DNA from: Hypomyces perniciosus
Taxonomy: Eukaryota > Ascomycota > Sordariomycetes > Hypocreales > Hypocreaceae
Reading direction: 5' to 3'
Assembly: GCA_008477525.1 (NCBI GenBank)
Contig: SPDT01000007.1
Coordinates: 3,162,001 to 3,226,000 of the forward strand
Length of the DNA stretch: 64,000 bases
Within the stretch, counting starts at the first letter, position 1; each line of letters opens with the position of its first letter. This document shows, one piece after another, positions 33,273-45,064 of this stretch. A program made the translations under genes and the position numbers. The notes under the pieces were generated by a model. It saw nothing but the letters and a program-made list of their open reading frames with translations. It had not been told where the DNA came from and searched no databases.

Positions 33273-36200
33273 GGTTGTAAGCCTAGGAGAGTTTTCCTTA
33301 AATCTCTATTAGTAGGTTTTCCCTAGTAGTTACAGTATTTCCCCTAGCGCTACTACAGCACTTATAGCAGGTTTTTATAGTGCTTATCCTAATACTTATA
33401 CTAGCATTTTTAAGATTTTTAGTTATCTAAAGCTATTTCTAGGCTTCTACTATAAATACTATTACAGTTATAGTAATACTATTTATATTATTATTTCTAT
33501 ATACTATATAGTATATTCCCTATTTTAATAGGATATACGTTTAACGTTAGCAGTATAAGTCGACCTATTAAGGCTCTTAGCAGCCTTATTTCCTTAATTA
33601 AAGATAATAGCTCTCCCTAACAGTAAAGGGATTTATTTATTCAAGTATTGAATATAAAATAAAAGCTTTAGGCATAAAGGGCTTTTACTGAGACAGTAAA
33701 GGCACAATTAAAGGGTTAAAATACTACTATATTACAGTTATCTAATACTTTAGCTAGCCTAACTGCTGCTATATCAGGTCTTTAACCTAAGACTACTAGT
33801 CTAATAGAAATTAATCCTATAGCCCCTATACTAATGCCAATATAAGCTCTTACTCCTATTCCTATACTAATCCAAATTCCATTTTCATCTATTCCTTAAC
33901 CCTAAACCACTATTTCTACTTTAAATAATAGTTTTATTAAAAAAGCATTAAAAAAAGTCTATAACTTTCTAAAAAGCTATAAGCTAATAGGTCCTAATAA
34001 TTTTAATTAATAGAAATAATCCTTAAATATTATACTAAAGGCTATAAATTACTATACTTTTATAGAAAATCCTATAATTGCTGATTCCCTATTTAATTTA
34101 AAACAGGCCCTATTACTTATATAAGTTAAGGATAGCTTAATAGCTATTCCTGCTATATCTATTGCTTAAATTCAAAGCCTAAAAGAAACATTCTTAGTAT
34201 TAAAAAAACAATATAGCTACTCTAATACTCTATAAAGAGATTCCCTTTATAGGGAATTTCACTTATTAAATTACAGTAATTATAAAGGATCTTTAGCTGA
34301 ATTTAACGCTACTTTTAACAGGCTACTAGCTAAGCTAACTATTTCGAAGGTTAATATTGATATACTAGACCAAGTAAATTAATATATAAATTCCTTAGAA
34401 AAGACTTTTCTTTAATAAGCTAAGAAAACTAAAAGAACTATTAGATTTAATAGAGCTATTAGGCAATCAACTAAAGGTTTTAATATTCAGTTTCTTATAG
34501 CAGATATATTAAAAGAAACTAGGAATCTATCTTCTACTGCATATAAGGTTAATAAGGCTACAGGGCCTTCTAAATCCCTTAAAGATTAAAAGCCAGCCTT
34601 TAATTTTCCTAAAAGGAAAGGAAATTAGAAGAATCAGAAAACAAATCAAAAGAATCAAGAAAACTAGAAACAAGTTAAAGAGGACTATGCTTTTACTAGT
34701 ATATATAATCTAGCTACTGGAAAGTATAGCTTAAAAGAGCTATCTAAAGAGTCTTCTACTAAATCTATTATTAGTTCAGATAGTAATTTAAACCTTCTAT
34801 AAGCCTTAAATGCTAAAAAGGGAAAAAAGTCCTTTAAGCCTTTTAAGCCTTCTAAATCTTCTAAAAAATCTAAACCCCCCAGACTTCCTATTCAGGATAG
34901 TCTACTATATAATACTGGATCTACAGTTTATATAGTTAATTTTAAGAAATAGTTTATAGACTATAAACCTAATAATAGGGAACTAGGCGTTATTTATACT
35001 AGCGGGGGTCCTATTACCCTTAAGGGAATAAATACAGCCACTTTTAATATCTTTAATAAAGATAATAACTATAAAAAAATAATATTATTAAATACCCTCT
35101 TTTGCCTACAGCTAGATATAAACCTTATAAGTGGTTTAAGGCACTATTAAGCTGGAGGATATATTCAGCATAATACTCTTTTTACTAAATCTATGCAGCC
35201 AATAGGGCTACTAACTCCCTTGAAATATGGTTTTTTCCTTACAAGTAAAGGATATACCACACTATACAGCTATATAAATAGCTATAGAGCTTATAGCGCT
35301 ATAGAGGTTCAAATCCCTGCTATTAGCAAGGAAAAGGCTAAAGAATATATAGCTATTCCAGAAGCAACAGCTTCGAAAAAACTAACTAAATCTAGTCCTA
35401 GGCTTATAAAGAAGAATAATCCTAAGGGAAAGGATCTCTCTAAACTCCCTAAAACCCCAGGCCAAGTGGAGGAACAGGGGCCTCGTGTGCCCCTATTGCC
35501 TGAGGAAATAGGGGGGAATAAGCCTACAGAGGATACCCTCGTGGAGGAAAGGCCCCGTGTGCCTAGGGAATCCTCTATTACTGAAGATCTAGAGGTTATT
35601 AAGCCAATTGAACCAGAGGGAGATACTATTACTGATAGTACTAGCTACAACCTGCTAAAGCTAGCCCTCCTATAGCATAAAAGACTAGGTTATATTAACT
35701 TAAGTCTACTGAAAAAGACTGCAAAAATAACTACTGGAATTCCTAACTTTAATTCTATTAAAGAGACTGAATTCCACTGCTTAGCCTATAATAAAGGAAA
35801 AGCTATTAAAAGGCTTAATTTAAAGCTAATTGCTGATCCACTAGCCTCTCTAGATTATCTAAAAGCTAATACTTTCTCTATAAAGCCAGTGCCTTATAAT
35901 AAAGCCCCTATAAGTCTTCTAATTATTAATAGAAAATCAAAATATAAGTAACTATTCCTTTTAAGAGATTATAGTAGACTTACCCTTTTAGCTACTATAT
36001 AAGGCTTTATAAATAGCCTTAAAACTCAGTATAACCAGTATTTTAAAGAATTCTATTATAATAGTGGAAAGGAAATTAATTAAGAACTTTAGACTTAATT
36101 CTTTTCCTTAAGAATTATATATTCCTATAGCAGCCTTTATATTTACAAATAAAATAATTTAATAAAATACTCTATTAGAGTTTTATTAAATAGGCTTTAG

Positions 36201-38692
36201 GCTATTATTATAGCGGCTAACTTGCCACTATATCTCTAGAATTTTATTATTACTGCAGTTCTTAAATTAATTAACTATATAGCTGTTACTAATAAGGACT
36301 TTATGCTTTATTAAGAATTATATAAAGACTTAAACCTTAATAAAGATTATAAGCCTGATCTGTAAAGATTTAGGATTATTAGCTTTTATTATAAAGTTTT
36401 CGTTTATTAAAAATAAAAGGCTAAAGGCTATAAATTAGCCCTTAGGACTAAAACTAGGAGACTATTAGCAGTTTTAGGTAGCAATACCTATCTTATTTAT
36501 ATTCTATAAAAAGTTCATAATACTTTAATGTTAAAAACAAAGATTAATGTCTAGATATACAGTCTTTAAAATCGTTAACTATAAAGCTGTATAAAAATAA
36601 GACTTTTAAGCTTTAAGTCCTAAAACCTACTATAGGTTAGGATAATAAGGAATTAAAGGGAGAAATAGAGCTAGATTCTATAGATCAAATAATTCCTAGC
36701 TCCCAGGATATTAATCCCTTACTCCTTAACCCTATTTTAAAGGGAATACCCACTATTATTCCCCCTATTTATATTCCTATACCAGTTATACAAAACTCTG
36801 CAGTTATAGAGGATCCTATAAATATAGATATATCCCACTTTCTCTATAATAGCGTTAAAAAGCTAGCCTTTCTAGCTGCTGCAGCACAAGACCCTTAAAC
36901 GCTTAAGTACTTTATAGCCTTAATAAAACTAAATAGCTAAAAGCGATTTATAGCGAATTTAACCAGCTCGTCGAACAATATACCTTTACTTTTATTCAGC
37001 GTAATAGTATTCTTAAAGGCAGGAATCCTATTATTAATCGATTAGTTTTAAAGACTAAGAAAGATTAAAATAATAGAATAGTTAAATTTAAAGCTAGGCT
37101 AGTTACTAAGGGCTTCTAACAACTAGAAGGCATAGATTTCAACTAAATGTTTACTTTAACAGCTATTCCTTTTACCTAGCAGCTCTTTTTAGTATTAGCT
37201 ATTATCTATAACTAGGAAATCGAATAAATTGACTTTATTAATATATTCCTTAACGGGATACTTAAAGAAACTATCTTCCTTAACTTCCCTAAAGGTTTTA
37301 AAGACTATATTAATCAAGCTTCCCCTAGGATTAAATCTATTTTTAGGAAGCTAGGTTATAACCCTAATGTAGATTAGGTTATTTAACTACAGAAAGCTTT
37401 TTATAGTCTTAAATAGTCCCCTAGAGAATAGTAACAGGCTTTATAAGCCTTAGGAAATAAACTAGGATATAATCCTTTAATTTCTAACTCTGCTATTCTT
37501 TATAATCTTAATAACAGTATTTTTATTATTACTTATATAAATAACCGTCTTTTTATTAGACTAGATAAAGAAGCTATAGCCCAGCTAAAGCTAGCTTTTA
37601 ATAAAGTCTATACTATAAAAGATAAAGGCCCTGCCTTTTTTTAAGGGTTTAGATAGTTAGGGATAGAAAAAGAGGCCTTCTTTAACTTTCCTAAAAAATA
37701 GTATATTACTGAAGCTATAGAGTTTTTAACCTTTAAGATTTAAAGCCTATCTAATTACCCCTGCAGCCTTTACTCTTAGCTAATAAGACTATAACTAGAC
37801 TGGATAAAGCTAATACTAAGCTTTTCTAAGCTATCGTTGGAACTATTATTTACTTAATAATCTATACTCAAGTAGATATTAGCTTTCCAGTCTAGTAGCT
37901 AGCAAGACAATTCTAAGGCCTGTATAAAGAGCACTTAAACGCAGCCCGCAACCTATTACAGTATTTGAATAGTACCCAGGATCTAGCTATTCAATATACT
38001 AGAAAATCTAATCCTATACCTATTAGTTATTGCAATAGTGATTTTGCTGGGGATAAAGAATTAAGCAAATCTACTTATAGTTATATTATTATAGTTATTA
38101 ATGGGCCAATTAGCTGGAAATCGAACAGGGGCTTAACTATCTGTTTTTCTACGCTAGAAGCAGAGTTTATAGCTCTTATAGAAGCTATTAAGGAGATTCA
38201 GTGGCTTATTAGCCTATATAAAGAGGTAGATTAACCAATTAAACAGCCAATCTCTTTACTTAACGATAATAAAGGTGCTATTTCTACCTTAAATAACCTA
38301 ACCCTTTATAATCGAATAAAATACACTCTATTACAGTTTAATTATATAAAGGAACAGGTTAAAAATAGTATTATTATAGTCGGCTATCTAGAAACTAGTA
38401 AAATAGTTACTAATAGGCTTATTAAGCCTCTTCTAGGTCAAAAGCTAAAGAACTTTATAAATCTCCTTAATCTCAAGCTTTTACTTAAAGTCTATACTTA
38501 AAGCTTTTTTACCCTTTTCCTTCTTATAGTTATTAACTATTCTTTTATAGCTATTAGCTAGCCTTATTATCTTTACTTTTTTTTAACTATTTTAGCTATT
38601 CCTTTTATTTTCTATATCCTAGTTACTTTCCTATATCTAAAATCCTATATCTACTTTAAAGTTATATAAGATAATATCTATTCTAAAGGGAG
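33273..38692 (+). pseudogene. Degenerate copia gag-pol
   Basis: Gag-like sequence lies at about 33,940-34,700, with a Lys-rich end. The protease motif is at 34,911, reading NTGSTVYIVN where Asp is expected. Residues of the gag-pre-integrase zinc region follow at 35,676 (HKRLGYIN, later HCLAYNKGK), just after a TAG at 35,673 where Trp is expected. Integrase remnants occur at about 35,940-36,090. Reverse transcriptase lies at about 37,070-37,700 (VKFKARLVTKGF; IDFINIFLNGILKETIF). RNase H is at 37,965-38,234 (YCNSDFAGDKELSKSTYSY; FSTLEAEFIALIEAIKEI). Two longer frames stay open: 35,193-35,675 and 37,965-38,234. Active-site Asp to Asn changes and Trp/Gln to stop changes show that it is dead. Confidence 0.85.
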
Positions 38693-39152
38693 TATTAAAA
38701 AGGAGGGCTAAAAAGCAAGGATTTTAGTGTATTTAAATAACCTTCTTAATCTGGCTAGACCCAGATTTAGGCCTAATACTAGGACCGAGTTCCAGAAAAA
38801 CTTTAGTGTAAGTCAGGAATTCTCTTTTATCCTCAACAATAACAATTAAACTAAGACCAGCTACCCCGCCAACCCTAGACTTAATATAATATTTAGAATA
38901 GCATTATGAGAAATTTAATTAAAATGGTTTCCTGTTTATATAGCTATAAATCAATTTAAGCGATTTTATATATAAATGAATTTTACAGAAAATATAAATA
39001 TAGCTATAAACTTAATTCTATTACTATATATTTATTATTAAATTAAAAGACTATTATAAAAGATAAAGTATTATTTTATTATTACTGTATTATATACAGC
39101 TTCCTAAAAGCCATATATAAATAAGGTTGAGTATAACCTTGTTATTTTAATA
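38693..39152 (+). repeat. Right LTR of the copia element (460 bp, internal 116-bp deletion)
   Basis: It starts TATTAAAA, where the first G has become A, and ends TTTTAATA. It lacks the segment of the left LTR between CATTATT and CTTTATTACCG, which accounts for the 116-bp length difference. The truncated third LTR at 44,738-45,064 keeps that segment, so the loss is private to this copy. Confidence 0.85.
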
Positions 39153-39203
39153 GTATAGAAAGGTTATTGTTATATATAGTAATTTTATAACCAGGGTTTA
39201 CTG
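39153..39203 (-). mobile_element. RIP-mutated end fragment of the Fot1-like element
   Basis: These 51 bp equal the reverse complement of the left end of the 8,872-9,611 element, with C-to-T or G-to-A changes only. It reads GTATAGAAAGGTTATTGTTA and ends CCAGGGTTTACTG, followed by TA. It abuts the copia right LTR directly on its left and decayed copia sequence on its right. Confidence 0.82.
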
Positions 39204-39205
39204 TA

Positions 39206-41775
39206 TATACTATATAATATATTACCTATTTTAATAAGATATAGGTTTAATATTAATAGTATAAATTAATTTATTAAAGGTTTTAATAGCTTTATTTCTT
39301 TAATTAAAGATAATAGCTTTGTTTAATAGTAAAGGGATTTATTTACTTAAGTATATAATATAAAATAAAATCTTTAAATATAAAAGGATTTTATTAAAAT
39401 AATATAGGTATAGTTAAAAGGTTAGAATATTATTATAATACAGTTATTTAATGCTTTAATTAACTTAACTATTATTATTTTAAGTCTTTAACTTTAAATA
39501 ATTAATTTAATAGAAATTAATTTTATAGCCTTTGTATTAATATTAATATAAACTTTTACTTTTATTCTTATATTAATTTCAATTTTATTTATATTTATTC
39601 TTTAACTTTAAATTATCATTTTTATTTTAAATAATAGTTTTATTTAAAAGGTATTAAAAAAAGTTTATAGTTTTCTGAAAAGCTATAAATTAATATACTT
39701 TTATAGAAAATTTTATAATTATTAATTTTTTATTTAATTTGAAATAAACTTTATTATTTATATTAATGAAAGATACTTTAATAGCTATTTTTACTATATT
39801 TATTATTTAAATTTAAAGCCTAAAAAAAAAGTAGTGCTATTTATATAAATAGTCTATACACTGCCTATAAAAATCTCCCTAGCTTTTAATTCCTAATATT
39901 TTTAATAATACATTTAGCTATAATAACACTATTAATCTAATACTATTAGTGCCCTTTATTATAATAGATATTTTTATTAACCCTTTATTAACTTAATTTA
40001 AAAATATATCTAGCTTTAACTTTATCAATTATGCGGATCTTAATAGTAAAGATCCTAGGCAGCTGCAATTATCTTTAAAGCTGCTAGATTTACTTGAACC
40101 TAACTATAAAATATCGCAATGATAAAGCTGCCTCTCGGCTATAGTATTAGCTAGGATTAAAGAGTTTAACAATCTTATGCTAGCTATACAGCTAGAAGAA
40201 TAGTTAAGTTAAGGAGATTCTATATAAAGTAGATAAAAGGGATATTAAAGATTTATTAATTAAAGTAATATAATGTATTACTGCTGCTATCTATTATAGT
40301 ATTAGTTATATAAAGGATTAAGTTATATAGTGCGAGTATTAGCTGCAGGGAGATTTTCGCGGGCAGCGCATAGACGATCTGTATAAATAGCAATTTCTAT
40401 CTGTCTCAATAGCACTATTTAAAAAGTATTTTTAATATTTAAAAGATAATATAACTATTTTAATATTTTATAAAGAGATTCCTTTTAGAGGGAATTTTGG
40501 TTATTAAATTACACTAACTATAAAGGATCTTTCATTAAATTTAATATTACTTTTAATAAACTATTAACTAAATTAGCTATTTTAAAAGTTAATATTAATA
40601 TATTAAATTAAATAAATTAATATTTAAATACTTTAAAAATGACTTTTCTTTAATAAAGTAAAAAAATTAAAAGAATTATTAAATTTAATAAAAGTATTCA
40701 ATAATTAATTAAAGGTTTTAATATTTAATTCCTTATAAATATATTAAAAGAAACTAAGAATTTATTTTTAATTATATGTAAGGTAAATAAAGCTATAAAG
40801 CCTTTTACATCCTTTAAAGATTAATTAATTTTTATTAAATTTAAAAATTAAAAATTAACTTTTAATTCTTTTAAAAAAAGGAACTTAAAAAAAGCAAAAT
40901 AACTAAAAATAAATTAAACAGGATTATACTTGTATTAATATATATAATTTAATTATTAAAAATATAGCTTAAAAAGGTTATTTAAAAAGTCTTTATTAAA
41001 TTTATTATTAATTTAAATAGTAATTTAAACCTTTTATAAACTTTAAATATTAAAAAAGGGAAAATGTTTTTTAAATTCTTTAAGTTTTTAAAACCTTTAA
41101 ACCCTTTAAACTTTTTATTTAAAATACTCTATTATATAATACTAGATTTATAGTTTATATAATTAATTTTAAAAAATAATTTATAAACTATAAACTTAAT
41201 AATAAAGAATTAAATATTATTTATATTAATAAAGGCTTTATTACCTTTAAAGGAATAAATATAATTATTTTTAATATCTTTAATAAAAATAATAATTATA
41301 AAAGAATAATACTATTAAATACCTGTTTTTATTTAGAGTTAAATATAAACTTTATATATAGTTTATAGTATTATTAAATTAAAGGATATATTTAATATAA
41401 TACTTTTTTTATTATATTTATATAATTAATAAAGCTATTAAATCCCTTAAAATATAATTTTTTCCTATTAATTAAAAGATATATTATACTATATAGCTAT
41501 ATAAATAAGTATAAAGCTTATAGCTTTATAAAGGTTTAAATTCCTATTATTAAGAACAAGGCTAAAGAATATATAGCTATTTTAAAAGTAATAGCTTTAA
41601 AAAATAATTAATTAATTTTACTTTTAAGTTTATAAAAAAGAATAATGTTAAAGGAAAAGATCTCTTTAAACTCTTTAAAACTTTAAGTTAAGTAAAGGAA
41701 TAAAGGCCTTGTAAGCCTTTATTATTTAAAAAAATAAAAGGGAATAAGCTTAAAAAGTATACTTTTAGAGTATTG
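39206..41775 (+). pseudogene. Second copia copy: gag-protease part, heavily RIP-mutated
   Basis: It aligns collinearly with 33,525-35,550 of the first element, for example ACTATATAATATATTACCTA, AAAGGGATTTATTTACTTAA and AACCTTTTATAAACTTTAAA. Differences are nearly all transitions. It is interrupted by a family X element at 39,829-40,420. The match ends near 41,775, where gypsy sequence starts. Its own left LTR is absent. The truncated LTR at 44,738 could be its right LTR, pushed away by the gypsy insertion; that is inference. Confidence 0.8.
39829..40420. mobile_element. Family X element nested in copia copy 2 (592 bp)
   Basis: The ends are AAGTAGTGCTATTTATATAA and the reverse complement of CTGTCTCAATAGCACTATTT. 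Long TIRs continue through GTCTATACACTGCC / GTCTATGCGCTGCC and AAAATCTCCC. The uninterrupted copia copy 1 shows the empty site near 34,187. Flanks are A-rich, so the 8-bp duplication is not clear. The interior differs from other copies and keeps more GC (CCTAGGCAGCTGCAATTATC). Confidence 0.78.
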
Positions 41776-44737
41776 CTGCTTTTATTAAAGAAAATAAAGA
41801 ATAAGGGCAGTAAGATTTATTAAAAGGAGATGGAAATTATATCTTTTAATTAAATTAAGTCATTAAAGTATATTAAAAGAAAGTATTATATTTAATAAAA
41901 TGCAGCTATATAAAACTAAACTTTAAATTTAATCTAAAAGTAAAGCCTATAGCAGTAATAAATATAAAATATTTAAATATTTTAATAAATAAAGATGAAT
42001 TATAGAATTATTCCTTTAATATAGAAATCTTTATAGCAGATAAATTAAAGTTAATATAAAAAGCATTAAGATTATTGAAAATTAATAAAAAGGTAAAATT
42101 CAACTTTTATATTATAGGTATAATTAAAGGTATTATAGTATATATATACTTTACTATTAAAGTATAGGTTATAAAAGATTTTAAGCTAAATATACTAATT
42201 AATATAAATTTCTTAGCTAAATATAAGATAGATATATTAATATTATAGAACTATATAATAATTAAAATAATATATAATATAAGAATATTAATTAAGATAT
42301 AAGTTAAGCCAAAGTTAATATACTACTATATAAAGGTATTATAAAATACTATTATATTAATATATTTAATAAAATAAATTAAAATATATTATATATATTT
42401 TAATAAAAGAGATTTGTACTTTATATAATAGGTATATTATTTTATATCTGTATTAGATAATATATTAGACTATATATACAGTTTAGATATATTAAGTTAA
42501 TTGTAATTAAAGTTAAATAATAGTTATAAATAACTTAAATAACCTAATAAGATTAATAAAGAATAAAAAAATCAAATATTTAAATAATTATAATAAAGAT
42601 AAATATATTACTATATTATAAGAAAAAACTATAGCGCTAATAATATATTTAAATAGTATAGATAAATAGAGACGTTTTTAAATAATAGATAACTTTGAAG
42701 ATATTTTATAAATGTTAAATAAAGAATTAAAAGAAAACTTTATTACTATATTTAGATAAAGGTAAAATATATTAAAGAAAAAATAGTAGTTAAATTAGCG
42801 GATATTTTTAAAAGTCAAATAAATAAAAGAGTATATATTTATAGAAGTGACTTAAATAAAGCAGTATAATTAATAAAGATTATTAAATTATATAGTATTT
42901 AAAGAAATAAAGAAATTATCTTTATAAATAAAGATAAGAAAATAAAAATAGACTTAGTTAATAATTAGCAGAATAAAAAACTAGCGGCTAAATTATATTT
43001 ATTAAGACTTAAAGTTTTAGATAAAATAATAGATAAGCTTTATATATAAGGTTAAATGTTATAGATAAGACAGCTGACTTTATTTAACTGCCTATTTAGT
43101 CTTTTTATTTAGCGTATAGTAAATAGTAAATAAAAAGCTAAAATAGTAGTAAACTTTTAATAATTAAATAAAATTACTATATTGGATATTTATTTAATAC
43201 TATTATAGGAAGGAATTATTGCGAAATTAAAAGGAAAAAAGTATATTTTTATATTTCATATATTAGCCTTTTTATATTAACTTTTAATCTATAAAGATTA
43301 TAAAAACCAAATAGTTTTAATAACCTTTTATAAATTAAAGATATTTTATATTATTATTATAGGATTTAAGAATAGTTTATTTTTTATATAAAGATATATA
43401 AATTAATAACTATACTATATAAGATATTTTGTTTAAGCCTATATTAATAATATTATAGTTTTTAGTAATATATTTAAAGAATACAGCTAGCATTTAATAG
43501 ATTTATTTAAGTGGTTTGAAAATTTTTATTTTAGTATAAACCTTTAGAAATTATTTTGCGGATACCTTTTAGTGAAACTGCTCGGTTTTAAAGTACATAT
43601 ATTAAGATTAAGTATTATAATAGATTAAATAAAAGTATTAGAAAATATTAAAATAGTTATAATATTAATAAATTCAAAAATATATTTAAAAATAGTAATA
43701 TTTTTAAAAAGATTTATTTATAAATTCTAAATAAAAGCTAAACTATTAAAGAAATATAAAATAGTATTATTAATATGATTGTATAAAGATAATAAATTAA
43801 TTAAAAAGATAAATAAAAAATAAAAGCTTTTAAAATATAAAAGGTTATATTTAAATTAATAGAAATTCAAAAGGAGTTATTTTATATATTATAAAGTTAT
43901 TTAATAAAGGAGATAAAACTGCACTATTATAACCTAAATAGACTAGTATTTTTTAAATTAAACGCTAATAGAAAAGGAATAGGCTTTTTTATTTTTTATA
44001 TTAAAGGAGATAAATAGGATAGTTATATTATATTATAATAGAAAATTTAATTGGTTTGATTTTTTAATTAAGTTTTATTAAAGTTAAAATTATAGTTTAA
44101 ATTAATAAAACTAAAAGTAATATACCTAGTATAAATATATAAAAAGCTAAAAGTTATAGTTTGATTATTATAATTAAGTATAATTATCTTAATAGACTAT
44201 ATAATAATAAAAGGGATAATAAATGATATAATAATGTTAATATTTAATTTAATAAAGGCGAACTATGAATTAATAAATATATTAATTTATTTAAGCTAAT
44301 TTTAATTAAATGTTTACTATATTTCAGGTTATATAAATTTAATTTTAAATATACTATTTTAACTATTAATAATAAAAGATAAAAAGTATAATAAAGAATA
44401 GAAAAATATTAACTATTTAAAAGTATTAAATAAACTAAATAATATTTAAAAAGAAGATATATACTTTACTATAATAATTATATAAATAGATAAAGGTATT
44501 AACTTAAAATTTATAGAAGGCTATACTTTTAATAAAAAGCTAGCTTAAATAATTAAAATATTAAAAATATAAGAAAAAGCTAAGTGTATATGTATAATAA
44601 ATATAAAAGAGAGAATTAAAGAAATATAGCTATTATGTATAGTAAAAAATAATCTCTTTTATTAAGTTAAATAAAATAGAATAAAATCACTATATATACC
44701 TTAAAACTATATACTATAAATTCTAAAGGCAGCCGTA
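41776..44737 (+). pseudogene. Ty3/gypsy pol relic
   Basis: A protease-like string, LININFLAKYKIDIL, occurs at about 42,190. Reverse transcriptase is readable at about 43,160-43,640: LLLLQEGIIAKLKGKKYIFI, then NQIVLITFYKLKIFYIIIIG, then AYINNIIVFSNIFKE at 43,436-43,480. The catalytic YxDD box has become YINN by G-to-A change of both Asp codons. RNase H-like remnants follow to about 44,350. No LTR pair could be matched to it, so its borders are uncertain. Stops are frequent. Confidence 0.72.
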
Positions 44738-45064
44738 AATTAATTTAAGCGATTTTATATATAAATAAGCTATATAAAAAATAAAAGTATAGTTATAAAC
44801 TTAATTCTATTAGTATATATTTATTATTAAATTCAAGGATTATTATAAAAGCTAAAGTATTATTTTATAATTATTTTTATAATAGCTATATATTATTAAA
44901 TATTTTATAGCTTTTTAGTTATTAAATTAAATATAATTTAAGTAAGTATTTATCTTATTATTTACCCAGTAAACTCTTAGTTGTTTCCTTATTGCTGTAT
45001 TAAGTGCAGTTTCCTAGAAGCTTCACTTAATAAGGTTTAGTAGTATAACCTTGTTATTTTAACA
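44738..45064 (+). repeat. Truncated copia LTR (right 327 bp)
   Basis: It matches the left LTR from GTAAGTCGATTTGAGCG to the terminal TTTTAACA, in the same orientation as the copia element. The 5' half is missing. It may be the right LTR of copia copy 2 or a solo remnant. Confidence 0.78.

Larger units (their letters stand above)
32697..39152 (+). mobile_element. Ty1/copia retrotransposon, RIP-inactivated, both LTRs
   Basis: The 6.46-kb element has a left LTR at 32,697-33,272, internal DNA of 5.4 kb and a right LTR at 38,693-39,152. Domain order is gag, protease, integrase, reverse transcriptase, RNase H, which defines copia. The right LTR is preceded by a purine tract (CTAAAGGGAG). Frames are broken by many TAG/TAA codons in place of Trp or Gln, as RIP produces. 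No matching target duplication is seen: ATTAT on the left, GTATA on the right. The left flank is a family X arm and the right flank a Fot1-like fragment, so the pair of LTRs may derive from recombination or the flanks were lost. Confidence 0.88.

Noticed and set aside
35305..35335. tRNA T-loop-like GGTTCAAATCCCTGC
   Set aside because: It lies in an open frame of the copia element and has no other tRNA parts.
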